Source: Nitrospiraceae bacterium (GTDB lineage Bacteria > Nitrospirota > Nitrospiria > Nitrospirales > Nitrospiraceae). Taken from it: a stretch of DNA of 6,667 nucleotides. Shown in pieces: positions 1 to 6,654 of the stretch (its first letter is position 1; every line of letters starts with the position of its first letter). A program made the translations under genes and the position numbers. The notes under the pieces were generated by a model that was not told the DNA's origin, made no database searches, and saw only the letters and a program-made list of their open reading frames with translations. Location of the stretch: positions 1 to 6,667 of the forward strand of contig SXPO01000023.1 in NCBI GenBank assembly GCA_005793285.1, in the 5' to 3' direction.

Positions 1-29
1 AGCTACTACGGAGATGTGTTTGCCTATGG

Positions 30-63
30 CTGTGCTATAATCTGTGCGTTTCTGTGCCTGTAC
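30..63 (+). repeat. Short direct repeats CTGTGC around the -10 element
   Basis: CTGTGC occurs at 30-35, 42-47 and 52-57, followed by a degenerate CTGTAC at 58-63. The copies flank the TATAAT at 36-41 and cover the predicted transcription start. Spacings of 12 and 10 bp are near one helical turn, which would suit a protein binding one face of the DNA. It may equally be chance. No known operator is recognised. Confidence 0.3.
33..41 (+). promoter_or_regulatory. Extended -10 promoter element upstream of prfB
   Basis: The sequence TGCTATAAT matches the sigma-70-type extended -10 consensus (TGn plus TATAAT) exactly. Transcription would start near position 48 and give a leader of about 90 nt before the prfB ATG at 139. 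No good -35 hexamer sits at the expected 16-18 bp distance: TTGCCT at 20-25 is only 10 bp away. The promoter would therefore depend on the extended -10 motif. No other comparable promoter was seen in the window, so it may drive the whole cluster. The motif is seen directly; promoter activity is inferred. Confidence 0.5.
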
Positions 64-123
64 GGTTACTTCCGCACGGAGGAACCAGCCCCCGGCACAA
101 CCGCTATCGAGCCCGCGTAACGG

Positions 124-130
124 AAGGAAG
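124..130 (+). promoter_or_regulatory. Ribosome binding site for prfB
   Basis: AAGGAAG contains a strong Shine-Dalgarno core 8 nt before the ATG at 139. It decides the start: it places initiation in the frame that runs into the internal TGA at 211, not in the frame of the long downstream open reading frame. The long frame stays open upstream to a GTG at 44 and has an ATG at 224, but neither has a comparable site. Confidence 0.85.
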
Positions 131-138
131 ATCGTTCA

Positions 139-1285
139 ATGTTGTTTGATTACGTGCAAGTCCGTGTCCGCGCCATCGGAGAGCAAGTCTCCGAGTTACG
201 GGGGCATCTTTGACCTCGCCCGCATGACCGCCGACCTGGAAGAGCTGGAAGCCCAGATGGGGCAGCCGAATTTTTGGAGCGACGCCCGCGCCGCCGCCGC
301 TGTCAGCCGAAAGAAAGTGACGATCGAGCGCGAACTGGCGACATGGCGTGACGTCGAATCCAAGCTGGGTGATCTGAACGCCCTCTTGGAGCTGGCGACC
401 GAAAGCGGCGACGCCGCGCTCGAACAGGAGCTGACGGCGGAGCTGAATCGGCTGGAACCCCGCCTCGCAGCATTGCGTGTGGAAATGCTGTTGTCCGGCG
501 AGCTGGATCCGAACAACGCAATTCTCGAAATTCATCCGGGCGCCGGTGGAACGGAATCCCAAGACTGGGCGCAAATGCTGCTACGCATGTATGTGCGGTG
601 GGCAGAAACCAAAAAGTTCAAGGTCGAAACGTTGGATCTGTTGGCCGGTGACGAAGCCGGCGTCAAAAGCGTGACCCTCTCGATTACCGGCCCCTATGCC
701 TACGGATATTTAAAGGCAGAGGCGGGTGTCCACCGTCTGGTGCGCATCTCCCCGTTCGACTCCAACAAACGGCGGCATACCTCATTCGCCTCAGTATTCG
801 TCTATCCGGAGTTGAGTGAAGACATCGAGGTGGCGATCGAGGAAAAAGATCTCAGAATCGACACGTTCCGCGCAGGCGGCGCCGGCGGTCAAAATGTCAA
901 CAAGGTTGAAACAGCGATCCGCATCACGCACCTGCCGACCGGCATCGTCGTGCAATGCCAGAACGAGCGCTCTCAGCTACAGAACAGAAACGGGGCGATG
1001 AAAATCTTGAAGGCGCGCCTGTTCGAACGGGAACAGCAGAAGAAGGAAGCAGAATTCAACGCAATCGTCGGAGAGAAGAAAGACATCGCGTGGGGCAGTC
1101 AAATCCGGTCCTATGTGTTCCAGCCCTATCAGATGGTGAAGGACCACCGGACCACCCACGAAACCGGCGATGTCTCCTCCGTTATGGACGGCGAGATCGA
1201 CGGATTCATCGAGGCTTATTTGAAGAGGAAGCTTGTCAAGGGAAGCGTCCCGGCACAGGCCGTCGGCGGACCGGACGACTTGTAG
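139..1285 (+). CDS. prfB: Peptide chain release factor 2 (RF2), with programmed +1 frameshift
   Basis: RF2 reads UGA and UAA stop codons in the ribosomal A site and triggers release of the finished protein. The product is join(139..210, 212..1285): 24 residues from MLFDYVQ to SELRGHL, then a +1 shift over the TGA at 211-213, then DLARM onward, about 381 residues in all (E. coli has 365). Numbered this way, the stop-recognition tripeptide SPF falls at 204-206 and the catalytic GGQ at 249-251, one residue from the E. coli positions. The start places both motifs correctly and has a strong ribosome binding site. The order is an N-terminal helical domain, a core with [13 protein letters not shown], then GGQNVNK. 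Residue 245, before GGQ, is Ala, as in most bacteria, not the Thr of E. coli K-12. The gene ends in TAG, which RF2 does not read. SPF rather than PxT separates it from RF1. lysS follows, as in E. coli. A caller that ignores the frameshift would give a truncated protein from ATG 224 or a spurious extension from GTG 44. Confidence 0.96.
199..214 (+). promoter_or_regulatory. RF2 autoregulatory +1 programmed frameshift site
   Basis: The sequence CGGGGGCATCTTTGAC has every part of the known RF2 recoding site. There is an internal Shine-Dalgarno-like G run (200-204), a 3-nt spacer (205-207), the slippery Leu codon CTT (208-210), an in-frame TGA (211-213) and a following C (214). The E. coli site is AGGGGG-TAT-CTT-TGA-C with the same spacing. 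When RF2 is scarce the ribosome pauses at the weak TGA-C context, slips forward one base and reads GAC, making full-length RF2. When RF2 is abundant, a 24-residue peptide is released. The motif and both frames are seen directly; the mechanism is established for this family. Confidence 0.95.
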
Positions 1286-1287
1286 AA

Positions 1288-1410
1288 CTGGTCTGTCTGG
1301 TGCTTGGTCTTTCTGGTCTATCCGGTCCGGTTGGTTAGTCCATACAGGAGAGACGAGACAGACAAGATAGACTAGACAGACCGGCAGACCAAACAGACCA
1401 CATGGACTAA
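1288..1410. repeat. Degenerate 9-bp-period repeat in two inverted arms between prfB and lysS
   Basis: The left arm is rich in G and T. GGT recurs at 1290, 1299, 1306, 1315 and 1324, so the unit is roughly CTGGTCTNT. The right arm is its complement in style: AGAC recurs at 1360, 1369, 1378, 1386 and 1395 (spacings 9, 9, 8, 9). Positions 1288-1328 align with the reverse complement of 1360-1401 at about 30 of 41 sites with one gap, counted by eye, so the RNA could form a long imperfect hairpin. A separate exact 9-bp inverted pair, TTAGTCCAT at 1335-1343 and ATGGACTAA at 1402-1410, could compete with it. There is no T-run afterward, so it does not look like a Rho-independent terminator. It fills nearly all of the gap. 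Function unknown. Confidence 0.75.
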
Positions 1411-1412
1411 TT

Positions 1413-2894
1413 ATGGATGAACTGAACGAACAGCGGCAACAACGGATCAAGAAGCTCGATCACCTCCGCCAAGCAGGCGTGGCTCCGTACGGGGCGCGTT
1501 TCGAAGTCAAAGACCGGGCCGGCCTGCTCATCAAGCTGCACGGCGAGAAGACCAAGGAGGTCTTGGAGCAGGAGAAGATTCCCTGCACCATCGCAGGCCG
1601 CGTGGTGGCCCTGCGCCGTTTTGGCAAAGCCGGCTTTGCCGTGCTGCAAGACGGATCAGACCGCCTGCAAGTCTATCTCAAGAAAGATCTGCTCTCCGAA
1701 CAGGCCTACACCGTCACGGAACAGCTTGATCTCGGAGACTGGATCGGCGTGACCGGGGTGCTCTTTCGCACCAAGACGAATGAGTTTACCGTCGAGGTCC
1801 GCCAATTGACGTTTCTCAGTAAAGCGCTCCGTCCGCTCCCTGAAAAGTGGCACGGGTTGACAGATGTGGAAACCCGCTATCGCCAGCGCTACGTCGATCT
1901 CATCGCCAACCCTGAGGTCCATCAGATCTTCGCGACCAGAAGCCGGATCATCGCCGGCATCCGGGCCTTTCTGATCGAACGGGGATTCCTCGAAGTCGAG
2001 ACGCCGATGATGCATCCGATTCCGGGCGGCGCGGCAGCCAAGCCCTTTGTCACGCATCACAATGCGCTCGGCGTCGATTTATATTTACGCATCGCGCCGG
2101 AGCTGTACTTGAAGCGCCTGATCGTCGGTGGATTTCCACGGGTGTTCGAGATCAACCGGAACTTTCGGAACGAGGGCATCTCGACGATACACAATCCCGA
2201 ATTCACGATGCTGGAGTTTTACGTCTCCTATGCGGACTACCATGATCTGATCGTACTGACCGAAGAAATGGTCTCCTCGCTTGCCCAGCAAATTCTCGGC
2301 AAGACCGTCATCGAGTATCAGGGAAAGCCGATCACACTGACCCCCCCATGGAGGCGCTGGTCCTACCACCAGTCGATCATCGAGGTGAACAAGCTCGATC
2401 CTGCCGTCCTGGGCGATCGCACCCAGGCACTGGCTGCAGCCCGACGCCTGAACGTACCGGTTGATTCAGACGCCTCGCTGTTCAACATCGTGAACGCCAT
2501 ATTCGAGGAAACCGTCGAGCCCAATCTCCAGCAGCCTACGTTTATCACGGACTACCCTATCGAAATTTCTCCGCTGGCCAGACGCAAGGACTCGGACCCT
2601 TCCCTCACCGACCGATTCGAGCTCTACATCGCAGGCAGGGAAATCGCCAATGCATTCTCCGAATTGAACGATCCCTTGGACCAGCGCGAGCGATTCGAGG
2701 GCCAGGCCGCCCAGCGGGAGGCAGGAGATGAAGAAGCCCATCTCGTCGACGAAGACTTTCTCCGCGCGCTGGAGTTCGGTATGCCCCCGACGGCCGGTGA
2801 AGGCATCGGCATCGATCGCCTGATTATGCTCTTCACCGATCAAGCCTCCATCCGCGACGTGGTGCTCTTCCCCCAGCTCAGGCCTGAGAAATAG
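1413..2894 (+). CDS. lysS: Lysyl-tRNA synthetase, class II
   Basis: This cytoplasmic enzyme attaches lysine to tRNA-Lys using ATP. The 493 residues match the usual bacterial length. An N-terminal helix (1-25, ending AGVAPYG) leads into the anticodon-binding OB-fold (about 57-135). The class II catalytic domain follows: motif 1 near 185-200 (IERGFLEVETPMM), motif 2 around FRNEG at 251-255 and NPEFTMLEFY at 261-270, and motif 3 at 462-470 (GEGIGIDRL), ending in FPQLRPEK. All key signatures are present, and the PIPGGAAAKPF loop is the LysS form. The ATG at 1413 gives the normal LysS start, but no clear Shine-Dalgarno is visible because the inverted repeat array lies just upstream. Translation may rely on coupling or on RNA structure. 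It ends in TAG, 2 nt before the permease gene, which implies a shared transcript. Confidence 0.98.
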   Translation: MDELNEQRQQRIKKLDHLRQAGVAPYGARFEVKDRAGLLIKLHGEKTKEVLEQEKIPCTIAGRVVALRRFGKAGFAVLQDGSDRLQVYLKKDLLSEQAYTVTEQLDLGDWIGVTGVLFRTKTNEFTVEVRQLTFLSKALRPLPEKWHGLTDVETRYRQRYVDLIANPEVHQIFATRSRIIAGIRAFLIERGFLEVETPMMHPIPGGAAAKPFVTHHNALGVDLYLRIAPELYLKRLIVGGFPRVFEINRNFRNEGISTIHNPEFTMLEFYVSYADYHDLIVLTEEMVSSLAQQILGKTVIEYQGKPITLTPPWRRWSYHQSIIEVNKLDPAVLGDRTQALAAARRLNVPVDSDASLFNIVNAIFEETVEPNLQQPTFITDYPIEISPLARRKDSDPSLTDRFELYIAGREIANAFSELNDPLDQRERFEGQAAQREAGDEEAHLVDEDFLRALEFGMPPTAGEGIGIDRLIMLFTDQASIRDVVLFPQLRPEK

Positions 2895-2896
2895 CG

Positions 2897-4174
2897 ATGG
2901 CCCTCCCCTATGAGATTTTCGTCGGCCTCCGGTACCTGCGCGCCAAGCGCCGCAATCGGACCATTTCGCTCAATACCTTCGTCTCCATCGCCGGCATCAC
3001 GCTGGGCGTGGCAGCCCTGATCGGCACCGTTGGCATCATGACCGGCTTCAAGGAAGATATTCAGGCCAAGATTCTCGGCACTACGGCCCATATCATCGTG
3101 CAGGAGCGGATGAAAGAAAACATGACGGAGTACGATCCGCTCGTGGAAAAAATACGAAGAGTCCCAGAAGTCGTCGCTGCGACGCCCTTCGTACTCCGCC
3201 AAGTCCTCCTCACCACGCAATCCGGTGTACAAGGCATCGTGTTGCGCGGCATCGATCCGCAGCGCGAAACCCAGGTCACCGAATTGGCCAAGAACATGTC
3301 GACGGGACAACTGGCCGATCTGCTCACACCCGTCAAGGTGCGCCAGGTTCCGGTCGACGATCCGCAAGGCGCGCCGCAGATGGTCGACAAACCCGGCATT
3401 ATTCTCGGCAGGGAATTGGCGGCTCGGCTGGGCGTCTTTACCGGCGATATCATTACTGTCGTGTCTCCCGTCGGGCCGATCAGCGCGATGGGCATGGTGC
3501 CGAAGATTCGCACCTTCGCCGTCGTGGGCCTCTTCCATTCCGGCATGTACGAATACGACTCCTCGCTGGCCTATATCGAACTTGGCGAAGCGCAGAAATT
3601 CTTCAACATGGGAGACAGCGTGTCCGGCATCGAAGTGAAGGTGACCGACGTGTTCCACGCCGACGAGATCGCCCGCAGCATCGAACAGGAACTGGGCTTC
3701 AGCCACGGCGCCAGAGATTGGATGCAGATGAACCGCAATCTCTTCTCGGCTCTGAAGCTGGAAAAAACAATGATGTTTCTACTGCTTGTCCTGATTACGA
3801 TCGTGGCCTCGTTCAACATCGTGAGCACACTCACGATGATTGTCACGGAAAAACAGAAAGAAATCGCCATCCTCAAGGCGATGGGCGCGACTAGGCGCAG
3901 CATCCGCCGCATCTTCATGCTGAACGGGTTGATCATCGGGTTTTCAGGAACGGCCATCGGTATCCCGCTAGGCTATGCGTTTCTGTGGCTGATCGAACGG
4001 TTTTGGACCTTCGACGCGAGCGTCTACTACATTTCGAAAATTCCCGTTCATGTACTGGCCGAGGATGTCCTGCTCGTAGCCGGCTCGGCCATCTTGATCA
4101 GTTTTATCGCGACCGTATACCCTGCGAACCAGGCGGCTAAACTGGAACCGGTCGCAGCCTTACGCTACGAATGA
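2897..4174 (+). CDS. lolC: Lipoprotein-releasing ABC transporter permease, LolC/LolE family
   Basis: This inner-membrane subunit works with LolD to extract mature lipoproteins from the inner membrane and pass them to the periplasmic carrier LolA. The 425 residues show the family plan. A cytoplasmic start (FVGLRYLRAKRRN) leads to membrane segment 1 (about 26-50), then a large periplasmic domain (about 51-285), then three more membrane segments (about 291-316, 340-366 and 388-412). The stretch EKQKEIAILKAMGATRRSIR (318-337) is the conserved cytoplasmic coupling region that contacts the ATPase. FNIVSTLTMIVTEK and the YPANQAAKLEPVAALRYE ending are also typical. A loop bounded by Pro191 and Pro202 lines up with the LolA-binding hook of E. 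coli LolC; that is my alignment from memory. Only one permease gene lies beside lolD, so it may act as a homodimer (LolF type) in place of a LolC-LolE pair. Start chosen: ATG 2 nt after the lysS stop, with no strong ribosome binding site, suggesting translational coupling. Confidence 0.94.
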   Translation: MALPYEIFVGLRYLRAKRRNRTISLNTFVSIAGITLGVAALIGTVGIMTGFKEDIQAKILGTTAHIIVQERMKENMTEYDPLVEKIRRVPEVVAATPFVLRQVLLTTQSGVQGIVLRGIDPQRETQVTELAKNMSTGQLADLLTPVKVRQVPVDDPQGAPQMVDKPGIILGRELAARLGVFTGDIITVVSPVGPISAMGMVPKIRTFAVVGLFHSGMYEYDSSLAYIELGEAQKFFNMGDSVSGIEVKVTDVFHADEIARSIEQELGFSHGARDWMQMNRNLFSALKLEKTMMFLLLVLITIVASFNIVSTLTMIVTEKQKEIAILKAMGATRRSIRRIFMLNGLIIGFSGTAIGIPLGYAFLWLIERFWTFDASVYYISKIPVHVLAEDVLLVAGSAILISFIATVYPANQAAKLEPVAALRYE

Positions 4175-4177
4175 CCG

Positions 4178-4861
4178 ATGCCGGTTGACGATACCTCCAT
4201 GATCAAAGTCACGGATCTTCACAAGTCCTTTTCCATGGGGTCCTACGAGCTGCCGGTCCTCAAGGGAATCAACCTTGAGATCACACGCGGCGAACTGATC
4301 GCCATTGTCGGGGCTTCGGGAGCCGGGAAAAGCACTCTGCTCCATATCATCGGCACACTCGACAAACCCAGCCGTGGCACAGTGGTGGTCGATGGGCAGG
4401 ATTTATTCCAACTGACGGAGACGCAGCAGGCTGATTTTCGCAATCGGCGCATCGGCTTTGTGTTCCAGTTTCATCACCTCTTGCCGGAATTCACGGCCCT
4501 GGAGAACGCCGGCATGCCGGCCCTTGTCCAGAGGCGGGACCCAACCTCTGTCGAAGCTGAGGCAACGGCGCTGCTCACCGAGGTGGGATTGGGCGCGCGC
4601 CTGCATCACAAACCGGGTGAACTGTCCGGCGGCGAACAGCAGCGTGTCGCGATGGCGCGGGCGCTGATGCAGAAACCGGATCTCGTCTTAGCCGATGAAC
4701 CGACGGGCAATCTGGATACCCATAGTGGAGACGCCTTGTTTGGACTGATGCGGGACTTGAACCAAGCCCGCGGAACCACCTTTATTATCGTGACACATAA
4801 TGACAAGCTGTCCTCCCAGGCCGACCGCATCGTGTACATGCAGGATGGCATGATCGTCTAA
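4178..4861 (+). CDS. lolD: Lipoprotein-releasing system ATP-binding protein LolD
   Basis: LolD is the cytoplasmic ATPase that powers lipoprotein release by the adjacent permease. The 227 residues form a complete ABC nucleotide-binding domain: Walker A GASGAGKST (45-53), Q-loop with FQFHHLLPEFTALEN (96-110), signature LSGGEQQR (149-156), Walker B LVLADEP (169-175), D-loop NLD (178-180) and switch His207. The QFHHLLPEFTALEN stretch is characteristic of LolD and separates it from MacB and FtsE relatives. It begins 3 nt after the permease stop. A second ATG at 4199 (residue 8, MIKVTDLHKSF) fits the usual LolD N-terminus equally well, and neither has a clear Shine-Dalgarno, so the start is uncertain by 7 residues. 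It ends in TAA. Confidence 0.96.
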   Translation: MPVDDTSMIKVTDLHKSFSMGSYELPVLKGINLEITRGELIAIVGASGAGKSTLLHIIGTLDKPSRGTVVVDGQDLFQLTETQQADFRNRRIGFVFQFHHLLPEFTALENAGMPALVQRRDPTSVEAEATALLTEVGLGARLHHKPGELSGGEQQRVAMARALMQKPDLVLADEPTGNLDTHSGDALFGLMRDLNQARGTTFIIVTHNDKLSSQADRIVYMQDGMIV

Positions 4862-4899
4862 CAGGATGCTGGCATGGAGCCGATATACCAGCGGCATCT

Positions 4900-4906
4900 G
4901 AGAGGG
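4900..4906 (+). promoter_or_regulatory. Ribosome binding site for the outer-membrane protein gene
   Basis: GAGAGGG lies 6 nt before the ATG at 4913. It favours that start over the in-frame ATG at 4874, which would add 13 residues (MEPIYQRHLRGSD) in front of a normal signal peptide. The 51-nt gap from lolD to 4913 shows no promoter or terminator. Confidence 0.7.
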
Positions 4907-4912
4907 TCGGAC

Positions 4913-6031
4913 ATGCGTATTTTCCTCCGACAAATCTTCCTAACAGCCGTTCTCGCCGGTCTTGCGACGCAGGCCATGGCTGCGGAATTCGTCACGGTCG
5001 GACCTCGCGCGTCCGGAATGGGCGGCGCCGGCGTGGCAATAACCACGGATGCGCTCGCCACCTATTGGAACCCGGCCGGCCTGGCCATGACCCAGACCGT
5101 GGATATTCGCGCCCAGGTCGGCGGGCAGGCGATCGATCGCCGCGGGTTTGGCGAGGCCATTCGCGATCTGGAAGACTTTAACTCCAGCGATCCAGCTGCT
5201 GCCGCGAGGGCTCAAGATATTGCTACTCGCCTTAATCAGCCAGGCGCCAACTTGTCGGTGAATGGATCTGCCGGACTCTATATCAAAGGCCATTTCGGCG
5301 AACATGCGTTCGGGTTGAACCTGTCGGATGTGGCGACCGGCGGGGGCTATCTCAGTACGCCGCTGGGTGTAACCGCCGGCCCGTCGGTGGCCGGAACAAT
5401 GACGTTACTCGGCTTGGAAGCCAGGCAGGCGTCACTTTCCTACGCCTACGCCTTTGCCGACAAGACGTTCTCAATCGGCGTCACGGGGAAAATTATTCAG
5501 GGCGCAGCCTATTCCGGGACCGTGGCGCTTCAAGGCGGTCATGGTGTCACGATCAGCAATAATTTCGGCAAGCCGACCATCTCCACGACCTATGGCATCG
5601 ACGTAGGCGCTATTTACAAGCCCACCTCATGGATCAGGTTTGGAATCGTGGCGAGAGATATCAATAAACCGGTTTTGGATGACTCCCGTGGGGGCGAAAT
5701 CAAGCTGGATCCCCAGATTCGAGGCGGCATCGCCATCAACCCCTACTCGACCCTGACTCTCACGGCCGATGTTGATATCACCGCAAACAGGACCATCTTA
5801 CCGGACGTCAAAAGCCAGCTCTTGAGTTTGGGCGCGGAACAGACGTTGCTCTCCGAGTTTCTTTCCCTTCGGATCGGCACGTTCAAGAATATGAAAGATG
5901 CCGCCACGCCGTTCATTCCCACAGCAGGATTCGGCCTGCGTATTTTCTTCTTTCGCGCCGATGTTGGCGGCGGGTATGATTTCCGCGAGCAGGGAGCGTT
6001 GGTATCCGGCTCCATCTCCGCAACGTTCTGA
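4913..6031 (+). CDS. Outer-membrane beta-barrel protein, TraF_2/PorV-like
   Basis: Role unknown; probably an outer-membrane barrel. The 372-residue precursor opens with a Sec signal peptide (MRIFLRQ, a hydrophobic core about 8-20, cleavage after AMA at 21-23). The mature N-terminus has ASGMGGAGVA and ATYWNPAGLA (33-58), the opening found in the FadL/PorV/TraF_2 group of barrel proteins. A polar, probably helical stretch (about 76-108) interrupts the strands. The rest alternates as beta strands, including GIDVGAIYKPTSWIRFGIVARDINKP (228-253) and LTLTADVDIT (281-290), patterns I associate with proteins annotated as conjugal transfer protein TraF (TraF_2). It ends in Phe, as expected for barrels inserted by the BAM complex. 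Nothing conjugative lies nearby, so the TraF name should not be read as function. An alternative is a hydrophobic-compound porin of the FadL type. The gene follows lolD by 51 nt and precedes a lipoprotein gene by 17 nt. The family call is from pattern recognition. Confidence 0.75.
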   Translation: MRIFLRQIFLTAVLAGLATQAMAAEFVTVGPRASGMGGAGVAITTDALATYWNPAGLAMTQTVDIRAQVGGQAIDRRGFGEAIRDLEDFNSSDPAAAARAQDIATRLNQPGANLSVNGSAGLYIKGHFGEHAFGLNLSDVATGGGYLSTPLGVTAGPSVAGTMTLLGLEARQASLSYAYAFADKTFSIGVTGKIIQGAAYSGTVALQGGHGVTISNNFGKPTISTTYGIDVGAIYKPTSWIRFGIVARDINKPVLDDSRGGEIKLDPQIRGGIAINPYSTLTLTADVDITANRTILPDVKSQLLSLGAEQTLLSEFLSLRIGTFKNMKDAATPFIPTAGFGLRIFFFRADVGGGYDFREQGALVSGSISATF

Positions 6032-6048
6032 CATGGTATATTGACGGG

Positions 6049-6654
6049 ATGTCACAGCTGTCACACATCAGACTCGGCATGGTACTCACCGCCGCCCTAT
6101 TACTGGCCGGATGCGGTGGGTTGCAGGAAGTGTGGGAAGGCCCAGGCGCCAAGATATTCCACCCCCAGGCCATCGCCGTGCTGCCTCCGATGGCGAGCCA
6201 ATACGACAGCGCCCGCGAAGATATTCAGGAAGTGCTGGCGATTGCGCTCAGAAGAATGGGCCACATCGAACGAGTTATGCCCCCCGAAAGTGTGACGGAT
6301 ATTTTTCAGGGATCGAAAGAAGCCTTTGACTCGCTGGTATTCTACTTCTCCCGCCTGGAAATGACCGGGCAATCGGACAAAGAATCGGCCATCACGCTCG
6401 GCAAGGCGCTCACTGTCGATTCGTTCTTAGTGGTGCGGGTCAATTCGTGGGAGTATATCCGCAAGGAGGGTGACAACGTGGGCCGCGTGGGATTGAGCCT
6501 CCGCCTCATTGACGCCACAACCGGAACCACGGTCTGGAAAGCGCGCCATGAACGGTCCAGCAGCTACATGTTTTTCAGGCCAAATCTGAAAGACATCGCC
6601 AAAGAACTTGCCCTTGAAATGACCTCCTACATGCCTCCCCAAGTAAAGCGCTGA
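6049..6654 (+). CDS. Small lipoprotein with CsgG/LpoB/GNA1162-like pattern, function unknown
   Basis: The 201-residue precursor carries a lipoprotein signal: Arg8, a hydrophobic core, and a lipobox LAGC with the acylated Cys at 22. Residue +2 is Gly, not Asp, so by the E. coli rule it should go to the outer membrane through the Lol system. The mature part looks like a single alpha/beta domain: strand AIAVLPP (41-47), helix AREDIQEVLAIALRRMG (55-71), helix SAITLGKALTVDSFLVVRV (113-131), and a hairpin at VGLSLRLIDATTGTTVWKARHE (147-168). A strand of form LRLIDATTGTTVW is common in CsgG, LpoB, GNA1162 and TolB-N-like periplasmic domains. I cannot tell which family applies. The start at 6049 is preferred over ATG 6079 because the latter would drop the positive N-region. 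The ribosome binding site is weak (GACGGG touches the ATG). It lies 17 nt after the barrel gene, so the two are probably co-expressed. Confidence 0.85.
   Translation: MSQLSHIRLGMVLTAALLLAGCGGLQEVWEGPGAKIFHPQAIAVLPPMASQYDSAREDIQEVLAIALRRMGHIERVMPPESVTDIFQGSKEAFDSLVFYFSRLEMTGQSDKESAITLGKALTVDSFLVVRVNSWEYIRKEGDNVGRVGLSLRLIDATTGTTVWKARHERSSSYMFFRPNLKDIAKELALEMTSYMPPQVKR

Noticed and set aside
44..138. In-frame upstream extension of RF2 from GTG 44
   Set aside because: The encoded residues do not resemble RF2, no ribosome binding site precedes the GTG, and it overlaps the predicted transcription start. The ATG at 139 in the other frame explains the RF2 N-terminus.
1288..1401. Rho-independent terminator between prfB and lysS
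   Set aside because: The stem is long and imperfect, has a roughly 30-nt loop and is not followed by a T-run.
1288..1401. CRISPR array
   Set aside because: The units are about 9 bp with no unique spacers, and the two halves are inverted.
977..1450. 157-codon minus-strand open frame over the prfB end and the repeat
   Set aside because: It is antisense to prfB, and its repetitive Leu-Val-Cys-Leu part is only the 9-bp repeat translated.
2341..2347. Run of seven C in lysS as a possible frameshift
   Set aside because: The frame continues intact through it with normal LysRS sequence (TLTPPWRRWS).
2877..2888. Perfect 12-bp palindrome CTCAGGCCTGAG just before the permease start
   Set aside because: It encodes the conserved LysS ending LRPE. 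As RNA it gives only a 4-bp stem, so it is probably coincidental.
2840..3706. 288-codon open frame on the minus strand over the permease gene
   Set aside because: It lies antisense to a clearly recognised LolC/E gene, has no recognisable domain and is rich in His, Asp and Glu in the manner of complement-strand shadows in GC-rich genes.
6041..6046. TTGACG as a -35 box for the lipoprotein gene
   Set aside because: No -10-like hexamer is found at the right distance, and the barrel gene ends only 17 nt upstream.
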